DNA of 6,298 bases from an uncultured Spirochaetota bacterium (lineage in GTDB: Bacteria > Spirochaetota > UBA4802 > UBA5368). The stretch is taken from contig CALMJO010000725.1 in the NCBI GenBank assembly GCA_937864375.1, positions 1-6,298 on the forward strand, written 5' to 3'. This document shows positions 1 to 6,076 of this stretch, piece after piece (positions within the stretch are counted from its first letter, which is position 1; each line of letters opens with the position of its first letter). The translations under genes were made by a program, and so were the position numbers. The notes beneath the pieces are model-generated. The model worked only from the letters and a program-made list of their open reading frames with translations, was not told the origin of the DNA and searched no databases.

Positions 1-45
1 ACACCTCTCTATTCGTCGGCAGCGTCAGATGTGTATAAGAGACAG
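1..45 (+). other. Illumina Nextera (Tn5) adapter and i5 index, not genomic
   Basis: Bases 27-45 read AGATGTGTATAAGAGACAG, the 19-bp Tn5 mosaic end used in Nextera libraries. Bases 13-26 read TCGTCGGCAGCGTC, the Nextera read-1 overhang. Bases 5-12 read CTCTCTAT, which matches the i5 index I know as N502/S502, and bases 1-4 (ACAC) match the end of the P5 primer. All four parts are in library order and directly abutting, so this is untrimmed adapter at a contig end and not a biological transposon end. Read on the minus strand it adds the false C-terminal residues LLYTSDAADE to the neighbouring protein. It should be masked, and true sequence taken to start at base 46. Confidence 0.98.
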
Positions 46-458
46 TCCTTGACGTCCGCGAGGCTCGGCCTGGGATTCTCTTTCAGCAGGGCTTTGGTGC
101 TCATGACGAACCCGGGGGTGCAGAACCCGCACTGCAGCGCCGTTCCGTAGCCGGGCTCGCACTGTTCCGCGAATGCCTCGACGACGGGGTCGTTATGCGG
201 AAGGCCTTCGATGGTGGTGATCTCGTGTCCATGGGCCTGGACCGCGAGCGTGAGGCAGGACAGCACCGCCTTCCCGTCCATTATGACCGTGCAGGCGCCG
301 CAGGCGCCCTCTTCGCAGGAAACCTTGAGGCCGGTGAGCCCCAGTTTTTCACGCAGCAGGTACGACAGTGTCATGGTGGGCGTGATATCACTGCCAGGCG
401 TAAATTCATGCCAGACCTCGTTGATCTTGATGCGAACCCTGTTTTCCCTGCCGGCCAT
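46..458 (-). CDS. [2Fe-2S] small subunit of a xanthine dehydrogenase/CO dehydrogenase-family molybdoenzyme, 3' end missing
   Basis: The protein would pass electrons from a molybdenum cofactor subunit to a FAD subunit or outside acceptor in a cytoplasmic molybdenum hydroxylase. Residues 1-85 form a plant-ferredoxin-like domain with cluster ligands C48, C53, C56 and C68 (the CEEGACGAC motif followed by C68). From about residue 90 begins the helical [2Fe-2S] domain with C110-G-F-C113-T-P-G. The family's second pair, a C-R-C motif near residues 145-150, is absent because the gene is cut at the contig end. About 137 genuine codons remain of a usual 155-165, and the apparent residues after D138 come from adapter. 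The start ATG at 456-458 has a GGGGG stretch six bases upstream. Substrate cannot be told: close relatives include CoxS-type, 4-hydroxybenzoyl-CoA reductase gamma and other dehydrogenase small subunits. Partner genes would normally lie next to it, beyond base 1. Confidence 0.93.
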
Positions 459-512
459 AACGGACCCCCGCGTTTATTTTACTTGTGACTGGATGTGAAT
501 ATTGAATGAAGC

Positions 513-541
513 AGTATGGCCCAGGAACGCGGCGAAATCAA
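513..541 (-). promoter_or_regulatory. Candidate sigma70-type promoter for the iron-sulfur subunit gene
   Basis: On the minus strand a TTGATT -35 box (536-541) and a CATACT -10 box (513-518) are separated by exactly 17 bases. Each box matches consensus at four of six positions. Transcription would start near base 506, giving a leader of about 50 bases before the ATG at 458. Placement and spacing are good but box quality is moderate, so this is a prediction only. Confidence 0.38.
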
Positions 542-587
542 GTAAGAAAAGATGGGCTCGGCCTGATCGGCGCCCGGGGAATTGCGC

Positions 588-614
588 TTGAAATATGCGC
601 TGACTTCCTATAGA
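588..614 (+). promoter_or_regulatory. Candidate promoter for the secreted-protein gene
   Basis: TTGAAA (588-593) and TATAGA (609-614) resemble -35 and -10 boxes, but the 15-base spacer is shorter than the usual 17. Transcription would begin near 621, leaving a leader of about 47 bases to the ATG at 668. With the promoter-like boxes at 513-541 on the other strand, the region looks like an ordinary divergent promoter pair. Confidence 0.33.
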
Positions 615-667
615 AAAGCCGGCAGGCACGTCTTGCCGTCCATTGCATCGCATCGGGGAGGGATTCA

Positions 668-1126
668 ATGAAGCACGTTATGTCGTTCATGCTCTTGGTC
701 GCCGTTTCTCTTCTTTTCATGTCAACCGGGGAAGCCCGGGCGGCAAAAAAGCTCCAGCCGTGCCTGTTCAACGGGACGGTTGACGGGGTACAGGTGAAAA
801 GCTTCGAAGGGGAAATCCTTCACAACGCGGGTCCCTCGTACCTCACCCTGAGCCTCAAGATCAACGACGTATACTGGATGATGGATTTGACCGGGGTCGC
901 CAAAAAGCCCGGCAAGACATTGCTTCTCCTGGTTTTAAAGAAGCATGACGGCAGAACCTTCACCGAAAGCTATTCCGCCGAGGCGGAGCAGCAGGTTTTC
1001 CAGAATCCCAGGGCCCCCGTGCAGTTTGGAATATTCGGGACCACCTTTATTCTCAAAGACCTGAATGGAAAAACCATAATCGTAAAGGGCGATTTTGTGT
1101 GGGACGCCTCCCGGTTTCCCGAGTGA
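668..1126 (+). CDS. Small secreted protein of unknown function
   Basis: I do not recognise this 152-residue protein. Residues 1-25 are a typical Sec signal peptide: K2 and H3, then the hydrophobic run F7-M18, ending in A23-R24-A25 followed by AKK. It lacks a lipobox, since the only cysteine (C32) lies well after the cleavage site, so a soluble periplasmic or exported mature form of about 127 residues is expected. The mature part alternates short hydrophobic and polar stretches (L59-I65, V68-L74, T84-L90, F120-L129, I137-V144), which suggests a small all-beta fold; that is inference. The start is well supported by GGGGAGGG at 655-662, five bases before the ATG; M5 would be too far from it. A 176-bp gap follows before the receptor-phosphatase, so co-transcription is possible but not shown. 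Confidence 0.8.
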   Translation: MKHVMSFMLLVAVSLLFMSTGEARAAKKLQPCLFNGTVDGVQVKSFEGEILHNAGPSYLTLSLKINDVYWMMDLTGVAKKPGKTLLLLVLKKHDGRTFTESYSAEAEQQVFQNPRAPVQFGIFGTTFILKDLNGKTIIVKGDFVWDASRFPE

Positions 1127-1131
1127 TCGGG
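1118..1131 (+). terminator. Short hairpin over the stop codon, weak terminator candidate
   Basis: CCCGA (1118-1122) and TCGGG (1127-1131) form a perfect five-pair stem with loop GTGA, overlapping the TGA stop at 1124-1126. No T-run follows (the next bases are CGCTGAAATT), so intrinsic termination would be weak at best. It may be chance. Confidence 0.18.
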
Positions 1132-1179
1132 CGCTGAAATTAAACAGGAATCAACGGCAGGAATGGGGTTCGATAATGA

Positions 1180-1211
1180 TTGACTGTTTCCGGCTCTCCT
1201 GTTGGCATACT
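1180..1211 (+). promoter_or_regulatory. Weak promoter candidate upstream of the receptor-phosphatase
   Basis: TTGACT (1180-1185) is a good -35-like box. TGGCATACT (1203-1211) reads as an extended -10 with a TG dinucleotide. The spacer is 20 bases, longer than normal, which counts against it. A separate GATAAT at 1172-1177 is a good -10 match but has no -35 at a proper distance. The 1127-1302 gap holds nothing else I can support. Confidence 0.2.
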
Positions 1212-1302
1212 ACATTACGCGCTCGCAACCCGGCGGAGACGGTCAGTCCAGCCGCCCCGGGAACGAAGCGTTCGGTAATCGTACCAGGATGAAACCGGGA
1301 AG

Positions 1303-3393
1303 ATGAAGACATTCTCCATGAAAGTCAAACTCGTTCTGCCGCTCTTCTTCATCTTCGTTCAATCGTTCCCCCTTTTCGCGTCCCGGATCGACCTGGTCCG
1401 GGAGCCCGTGTACGTGCGCAGGGGCTTTGACCCCTCGTGGGTGAATGCCGTTCCCGCACCCGGCGACAAAAACTGCCTGGTCTTTCCGGGAAGCGCCCTG
1501 GGCGCGCGGAAGATCGTGCTGAACGAGCTTCCCTTCGAGGGAATGCCCCGGCGCAGTTCCTTCTCGCTCAGGGAGTATCCCCCGGAGGATTTCACGTTTT
1601 CAACTTCGTTCGCGCTCGGGGCGAAAGACCTGGAGGGCCCCCTCCTCAAGGCCGTCTACTTCGCGAACATAGGGGAAAACTGGGCAGTGTACCTGAACGG
1701 GCATCTCCTGAAAGATGAGATCCACCTGGATCAAAACGGCCGCATTACGGCATACCGGCATCACCGGGAGGTGCTCATCCCCATCGATCCCCGTTTTTTC
1801 CGCGAGGGGACCAACATACTCACGGTGAGGATAACGGGCGATCCCACCAACATCGATTCCGGGTTTCATCGCAGCACACCGTTCGTAATCGACGACCTGG
1901 AAACCCTGCGCGCGCACAAGTCCGAACAGACCGAGCTCATCCTCATCTTCATCTACCTTTTCGTGGGGATATACCATCTGTTCCTGTTCCTGCGCCGCAC
2001 GACCGAAAAATACAATTTCTACTACAGCGCGTTTTCCGTGATGCTGTTCGTCTACCTCGTCTCGCGAACCAGCGCGGTGTACGCGGTCATTCCCGACTCG
2101 ACCGTCCTGCATCGGCTCGAGTACTGCACCCTCTACGCGCTCATCCCGCTCTTCGGAGCGTTCTCCGACCTGCTCATTGAGGGCAGGTTCGGCGTCGTCA
2201 CGAAGGTCTTTTCGTCGCTCTGCGCGCTGCTCATTCTCGTCACGGTGCTGCCGGTTTCAAACCCGTTCGCGATCGACGTGCTGCGCATCTGGCAGGTGAC
2301 GTCGATCGTTCCGCTCGTGTACATAGTGTTCTACCGAATCGGCCGGCCGGTGGCGGCCGGGCTCGCGAGACTGTTTTCGGATTATCATGCGGCGCCGCCG
2401 CCCGCGCGAATCGGAAGGTCCGTGTACGGCGCCCTTTTTCTCACCACGCCGGGCAACATGCTGATCGGGGCCCTCGTCATGTTCGGATGCGCCGTGTTCG
2501 ACATCCTCGATTCCATGTTCTGGGCATACGACCTGGTACTGGCGCAGTACGGATTTTTCGCCTTCACCATAGGCATAACGCTCATACTCGCCGACCGCTT
2601 CATCTCGATCCACAAGACGCTCGAGCAGAACTGCGAGGTCTCCAGGATAGAGATGGAGCTCGCGTCGGACGTGCACTCCCAGCTGCTTCCGCCGGCGCCC
2701 GCGGGAGTCGCGGGCTGGGACATAGCCCTCGCGTTCAAGCCGCGCCACGGCGCCTCCGGGGATTTTTACGATTTCTACATCAGGGACAACCGCCTGGAGG
2801 GCCTGGCCATCTTCGACGTGTCGGGCCACGGCGTTTCCTCCGCGCTCATCACGATGATCATCAAGCCCATCGTCTACAGGCTCTTCACCGGGATGCGGGA
2901 CCGCGGGCTCGACGAGATCATAAAAAGGCTCGAGGAGCACCTTTCGGTCGAGATCGCGCGCCTCGATAATTTCGCCTCCTGCATCCTGCTCCGGTTCAGG
3001 GAGGGGAGCATCGAGTATGCCAATGCAGCGCACCCGGGCCTCCTGCACCTTCACCGGGATTCGGGCATGGTCGAGACCGCGGGCGAAGAAAGGGGAGATT
3101 TTCGCTTCGCGCCCATAGGGCAACAGATCTCCCAGAAGACGCCCGAAGTCATCAATCTCGACGCGAAGCAGGGGGACGTGCTTCTCCTGTTCACCGACTG
3201 CATCATCGAGAGTGCGAACACGCGAAAGGGAACGTACGGGACAAGCCGCCTGATGGCGGCGCTCGCGGAGACGCGGGACATGCCGGCAGGGCTGGTCCTT
3301 GATCATATCCTGCGCGATTTTCACGCCTTCATGGCCGGCGAGCAGATCCTGGACGATTTTACCGTCATCTGCCTCAGGAAGACGGGCGAATGA
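1303..3393 (+). CDS. 7TM receptor (7TMR-DISM type) fused to SpoIIE/RsbU-type PP2C protein phosphatase
   Basis: This is a membrane receptor expected to sense an extracytoplasmic ligand and control a cytoplasmic serine/threonine phosphatase. By family knowledge, the usual target is a phosphorylated anti-sigma-factor antagonist. Residues 1-27 are a signal peptide. Residues 30-205 form a periplasmic beta-sandwich like the carbohydrate-binding jelly-roll modules of this receptor class (VYLNGHLL at 129-136, GTNILTVRITG at 169-179). Seven membrane segments lie near 211-230, 238-262, 272-292, 299-319, 325-345, 373-400 and 406-430. A short linker helix (about 433-462) leads to the phosphatase domain, 463-692. 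Its acidic metal-site motifs are present: GDFYD (D487, D490), DVSGHG (D505), FTD (D632) and DDFT (D684, D685); NAAHPG at 574-579 is also typical. One oddity is C633 where the family usually has glycine (TDG). The start is not well marked: GGGAAG directly abuts the ATG, and a six-codon frame (1289-1306) overlaps it as ATGA. M6 is a weaker alternative. No partner anti-sigma gene is in view. Confidence 0.93.
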   Translation: MKTFSMKVKLVLPLFFIFVQSFPLFASRIDLVREPVYVRRGFDPSWVNAVPAPGDKNCLVFPGSALGARKIVLNELPFEGMPRRSSFSLREYPPEDFTFSTSFALGAKDLEGPLLKAVYFANIGENWAVYLNGHLLKDEIHLDQNGRITAYRHHREVLIPIDPRFFREGTNILTVRITGDPTNIDSGFHRSTPFVIDDLETLRAHKSEQTELILIFIYLFVGIYHLFLFLRRTTEKYNFYYSAFSVMLFVYLVSRTSAVYAVIPDSTVLHRLEYCTLYALIPLFGAFSDLLIEGRFGVVTKVFSSLCALLILVTVLPVSNPFAIDVLRIWQVTSIVPLVYIVFYRIGRPVAAGLARLFSDYHAAPPPARIGRSVYGALFLTTPGNMLIGALVMFGCAVFDILDSMFWAYDLVLAQYGFFAFTIGITLILADRFISIHKTLEQNCEVSRIEMELASDVHSQLLPPAPAGVAGWDIALAFKPRHGASGDFYDFYIRDNRLEGLAIFDVSGHGVSSALITMIIKPIVYRLFTGMRDRGLDEIIKRLEEHLSVEIARLDNFASCILLRFREGSIEYANAAHPGLLHLHRDSGMVETAGEERGDFRFAPIGQQISQKTPEVINLDAKQGDVLLLFTDCIIESANTRKGTYGTSRLMAALAETRDMPAGLVLDHILRDFHAFMAGEQILDDFTVICLRKTGE

Positions 3394-3419
3394 CCGGGCC
3401 CGGATTCAATTGGTTGAAT
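3394..3419 (+). terminator. Two adjacent inverted repeats just after the phosphatase stop, possible terminator
   Basis: Immediately after the TGA, CCGGGCCCGG (3394-3403) is a perfect palindrome. It is followed directly by ATTCAA-TTGG-TTGAAT (3404-3419), a six-pair stem with a four-base loop. There is no clear T-run after either, so these do not make a classic intrinsic terminator. Position right behind a long gene and before a gene-poor stretch makes an end-of-transcript role plausible. Confidence 0.3.
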
Positions 3420-3608
3420 TGACCGCATTCGGTACTGAAGGCATTCCGGCATTTCGCGGCGGGAAGGTGTAATCGCGACTCATGGAGTGCGGCCATTCGC
3501 GGAGTCTGGTGCATCCTCCCGGTTTTCCGGGGAAAAGAAGAGGTGCGCGTGCATGAAATGCGGGACGGCACATGACGTCGCCGCTCGATGGGATGATATC
3601 GTGACAGA

Positions 3609-3776
3609 ATGAATCGCAAGGATGATCCGGGCCGGCGCCATCATAACCGGGTCGCCAACGTATTTCAAGGTAAGTTTGGCGTCGCCGTCAACGCCGTGCG
3701 CAGGGTGGGCGCGCCGGCCTTGATCCAGGCGAACAATGCATTTTTACTGATCAACGAAATGACGGTTCCCGGATAG
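3609..3776 (+). CDS. Doubtful small ORF, 55 codons, hypothetical
   Basis: The frame starts at ATG 3609 and ends at TAG 3774-3776. The part from 3651 onward has mostly G or C in third positions and a plausible composition (FGVAVNAVRRVGAPALI, then a short hydrophobic stretch ALIQANNAFLLI). The same frame stays open after the TAG to a TAA at 3879-3881, so it could be one decayed frame of about 90 codons with an internal stop. An upstream frame, open from 3439 with possible starts at GTG 3487 or ATG 3553, contains a CACMKC cysteine cluster. It ends in TGA 3610-3612, overlapping this ATG as ATGA, an arrangement that allows translational coupling. Against reality: no good ribosome site, no recognised family, and the minus strand is open across much of the same stretch. 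Confidence 0.17.
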   Translation: MNRKDDPGRRHHNRVANVFQGKFGVAVNAVRRVGAPALIQANNAFLLINEMTVPG

Positions 3777-3986
3777 GATAACTGGAATATGCCCACCGGC
3801 AGGGAGGGCGGCGAGGTCGAGCAGGACGCGGATGGAATGAGTTGCAGGGACATGCTGGGGAAAAAAGGGCATGGCAGATAAAAAAATCAGGGAAGGCTAA
3901 AAAAATTTGAAAGTCTCCGGGCAAAGGCTATGTTTCCTTCCTGTAATGCCGCACCCGGATCCAGCGACGGGCAATATGAAAGACAG

Positions 3987-4008
3987 TTTTGCCGGTAAAG
4001 GGGCAAAA
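3987..4008 (+). other. Perfect 7-bp inverted repeat in the intergenic region
   Basis: TTTTGCC (3987-3993) pairs with GGCAAAA (4002-4008) across an eight-base loop (GGTAAAGG). Run-of-T or run-of-A flanks are part of the stem, and no T-run follows on the plus strand. Read on the minus strand, the stem's distal arm ends in TTTGCC... without a tail either. Function unknown: an RNA hairpin or a protein-binding dyad are both possible. Confidence 0.35.
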
Positions 4009-4093
4009 TCGCGTTTCTCAAGAAGGACCGGTACGGAAGATCACTCTTAAATAAATCGATACAATCCGCGCAGCCATATAACCTGTTTTTCAA

Positions 4094-4127
4094 GGGTGAT
4101 GCACCCCGCGGGATCTTAAAGCCCCGC
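4094..4127 (+). other. Cluster of nested GC-rich hairpins
   Basis: GGGTG-ATG-CACCC (4094-4106), the palindrome CCCGCGGG (4105-4112) and GCGGG/CCCGC (4108-4112 with 4123-4127, ten-base loop) overlap. They therefore offer alternative pairings within 34 bases of an otherwise AT-richer stretch. Mutually exclusive pairings are typical of switching leaders, but no ligand-binding core that I know is recognisable here, so the role is open. Confidence 0.25.
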
Positions 4128-4284
4128 CGCAGGATTTGCTGAATCGCGGAAAAAAATGTTGACCGAATAATAGAGAAAATCACGAATGAGCACTCACTCT
4201 TTGAGGAGTTTCTTTTTCGAGGCCTAAGAAGGTGATTCCAGGTTATATCCGGAAGAATACAGTAATACCGGCACGCAACCCGTC

Positions 4285-4307
4285 GAAAACCGGAGATACC
4301 GGTTTTC
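4285..4307 (+). promoter_or_regulatory. Perfect 9-bp dyad upstream of the PAS gene (operator, leader hairpin or terminator)
   Basis: GAAAACCGG (4285-4293) and CCGGTTTTC (4299-4307) are perfect inverted repeats around the five-base loop AGATA. They end 40 bases before the ATG at 4348. On either strand the right arm carries a T4 run inside the stem, so it could act as a weak terminator, as a hairpin in the PAS gene leader, or as a two-fold symmetric operator. A direct repeat of ATACCGG at 4265-4271 and 4296-4302, spaced 31 bp (about three helical turns), overlaps it and favours a protein-binding reading. Which is right cannot be decided from sequence alone. Confidence 0.4.
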
Positions 4308-4347
4308 ATCGGTAAAAATATGTGATAAGGGGGTCAATGGAGCACTA

Positions 4348-6057
4348 ATGAACAATCAAGCCGAGTTTCAGTCCGCGTTCGAACTTTTTGTGGATCCGAT
4401 CTTTTGGATGGAAGTCCATACAGGGAGGATCATAGACTGCAATACTGCCGCCGAACATCTGCTGGGTTACCCACGGGACCGGATAATCGGTCAACACCAG
4501 TCGATGCTTTTCCCGCCGGAACAAAGGGAGTTTTATGCCGCGCATTCAGCCACACATCCAGAAACCGGAACCACGGTAAAAGCCGAGGTCTTTACGGCAT
4601 CGGGTCTGAGGATACCCGTCGTTGTCACGACGATCAGATTGAAACTGGAAGACCGGGAAGTGATGCTGGGCATTTTCCGCGAGATGACCGAGGCAAGGAA
4701 GGATGCCGTGGCCTTGAGGGAGAACGAGGCGATGTGTCGCTTTCTTCTCAATAATACGTCGGTCTTCGTTGCACGCTACAGCCTTTCCGGAGAACTGCTC
4801 TTCGGTACCGATGCGCTTTGCAGCATGACCGGTTATAATCCCCGGGAAATACTGGGAACCTCCGGTTTTGATCGCGTGCATCCGGATGACCGACCGTTGG
4901 TACGGGCGGCGCTCGGCGAAGCCATTGAAAAGGGAATGAATCACAAGGTCGAATGCCGGGCGCTCTGCAAGGGCGGGGGGCACAAGTGGGTTGAAATGTC
5001 GGGCCGGATCGTTTGGAACGACCTGGCGGGACGGGATGAAATAGTCGTCGCCATCCGTGACATCGATGAACGCAAGCGCGCCGAGGAGGCGCTCAGGCTC
5101 ATCGCGGACAACATGTCGGACATGATCAGGGTAACGAATTTGCAGGGTGTAGTTTCCTATATCAGCCCGTCGCATTCCAGGGTGCTCGGGTATTCGCCGG
5201 AAGATCGAATAGGCAAATCGGCTTTCGATATCGTTCACCCCGACGACCTGGAAAGAATAGTAAAAGTTTTTTCCGAGGGGCTCATCAACAAGAAACCGGC
5301 CAAGACCGAGTACCGGGTAAAACACGCACGGGGGCATTACGTGTGGCTGGAAACGATCGGCGACCTGCTCCGGGACGATGAGGGAGAAGTAACATCGGTG
5401 ATCATGACCTCACGCGACATCACCGAGCGCAAGCGCGCCGAGGAAGAGCTGAGGGAGAGCGAGAATCGTTTCAGAAGCTATTTCTCCATGCCCCTCGTGG
5501 GCATCGCCATTACGTCGCCGGGCAAGGGATGGGCGGAGGTGAACGACCGGGTATGCGAGATGCTCGGACGTTCCCGGGACGAGCTGCGGGAAATGACCTG
5601 GTCCGAGTTAACCCACCCGGAGGACCTGGCTGCGGACCTGGAGCGGTTCGAACAGGTGCTGTCCGGGCAGATCGACAATTATACGATGGATAAGCGTTTC
5701 ATCCGCAAGGACGGTGGAGTGGTATGGACATCCGTAGGTATCGGGTGCGTCCGTGATTCCAGCCGGTCCGTGAAGTACATCGTGGCGGTATTGAACGATA
5801 TCACGGCCCGCAAGCGCGCGGAACACGAGCAGGAGCGCCTGATCGCGGAGCTTCAGAAGGCGCTTTCGGAGGTCAAAAAACTGAGCGGGCTGCTGCCCAT
5901 CTGCTCCTCCTGCAAGAAGATCCGGGATGACAGGGGATACTGGAACAGGATAGAATCGTATATCCGCGAACACTCCGAAGCGGAATTCAGCCATGGCATC
6001 TGTCCCGATTGTGCGAAGAAGATATACCCTGAGTTTTATAAAAAATACCTGGAGTAA
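4348..6057 (+). CDS. Four-PAS-domain sensor protein with C-terminal Cys-x2-Cys pair tail and no known output domain
   Basis: This 569-residue protein has no signal peptide or membrane segment, so a cytoplasmic sensor is expected. Four PAS domains with PAC ends lie at about 6-118, 124-246, 247-366 and 371-492. HPDD or HPED turns are at 178-181, 297-300 and 423-426. The modules from PAS2 onward are joined by a repeated DI-x-x-RKRAE linker (238-246, 357-365, 484-492). A charged helix, probably coiled coil (about 488-513), leads to a short terminal region, 515-569: C519-x2-C522-KKIRDD-x2-GYW, then ESYIREHSEAEFSHG and C552-P-D-C555. I recall this tail at the ends of many PAS and response-regulator proteins of deltaproteobacteria and spirochaetes. 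Its cysteine pairs suggest a zinc site, but I know of no assigned function. There is no histidine kinase, GGDEF, EAL, HTH or phosphatase domain. GGAG at 4339-4342, five bases before the ATG, supports the start. Bound PAS ligand (heme, flavin, other) cannot be told. Confidence 0.92.
   Translation: MNNQAEFQSAFELFVDPIFWMEVHTGRIIDCNTAAEHLLGYPRDRIIGQHQSMLFPPEQREFYAAHSATHPETGTTVKAEVFTASGLRIPVVVTTIRLKLEDREVMLGIFREMTEARKDAVALRENEAMCRFLLNNTSVFVARYSLSGELLFGTDALCSMTGYNPREILGTSGFDRVHPDDRPLVRAALGEAIEKGMNHKVECRALCKGGGHKWVEMSGRIVWNDLAGRDEIVVAIRDIDERKRAEEALRLIADNMSDMIRVTNLQGVVSYISPSHSRVLGYSPEDRIGKSAFDIVHPDDLERIVKVFSEGLINKKPAKTEYRVKHARGHYVWLETIGDLLRDDEGEVTSVIMTSRDITERKRAEEELRESENRFRSYFSMPLVGIAITSPGKGWAEVNDRVCEMLGRSRDELREMTWSELTHPEDLAADLERFEQVLSGQIDNYTMDKRFIRKDGGVVWTSVGIGCVRDSSRSVKYIVAVLNDITARKRAEHEQERLIAELQKALSEVKKLSGLLPICSSCKKIRDDRGYWNRIESYIREHSEAEFSHGICPDCAKKIYPEFYKKYLE
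5071..5444 (+). repeat. Repeated PAS-linker DNA within the PAS gene
   Basis: An identical 17-mer, CGCAAGCGCGCCGAGGA, occurs at 5071-5087 and 5428-5444. A shorter copy, CGCAAGCGCG, follows at 5809-5818. Copies are 357 and 381 bases apart (119 and 127 codons), one PAS module each. They encode the RKRAE linker that joins PAS/PAC units. Identity at DNA level fits past duplication or recombination of PAS modules, though conserved protein sequence and biased codon use also contribute. Confidence 0.7.
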
Positions 6058-6076
6058 AAAGGGACCGCTGATTAAA

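Larger units (their letters stand above)
3394..4347. other. Long intergenic region without a convincing gene
   Basis: About 950 bases separate the two signalling genes. I see no tRNA, rRNA, IS element, CRISPR array or known riboswitch. The first half (to about 3880) is GC-rich and holds overlapping small open frames of doubtful status. The second half (about 3880-4347) is visibly AT-richer with several A-runs. Hairpins noted across the region are at 3518-3531 (CCCGG-TTTT-CCGGG), 3987-4008, 4094-4127 and 4285-4307. -10-like hexamers TACAAT (4060-4065) and TATAAC (4077-4082) and a -35-like TTGACC (4159-4164) occur, but none has a good partner box. It could hold a long leader for the PAS gene, a small RNA or decayed coding sequence. 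Confidence 0.6.

Noticed and set aside
27..45. Tn5 mosaic end read as a natural transposon terminus
   Set aside because: It is directly preceded by synthetic primer and index sequence, so it is a library adapter.
1095..1292. Open frame of 65 codons bridging the secreted protein and the receptor gene
   Set aside because: It overlaps the end of the secreted-protein gene, has no ribosome site and an implausible composition; the internal ATG at 1176 is no better supported.
2257..3324. Long open frame on the minus strand opposite the phosphatase domain (355 codons)
   Set aside because: It is fully antisense to a strongly supported domain with catalytic motifs; the translation is rich in Arg, Asp and Glu with no recognisable fold, as expected of a shadow frame in GC-rich coding DNA.
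3935..4040. Possible cyclic-di-GMP or other known riboswitch before the PAS gene
   Set aside because: Hairpins are present, but the conserved core sequences of the riboswitch classes I know are absent.
3887..4309. Minus-strand open frame of 140 codons in the intergenic region
   Set aside because: No ribosome site before its ATG, no recognised domain, unbiased third positions unlike the real genes here, and it runs through the hairpins of the region.
3394..4347. tRNA or CRISPR array in the long gap
   Set aside because: No T-loop signature with an acceptor stem and no regularly spaced repeats are seen on either strand.
4546..5337. Minus-strand open frame opposite the PAS domains (263 codons)
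   Set aside because: Antisense to clear PAS motifs, no family resemblance and no ribosome site; a shadow frame.
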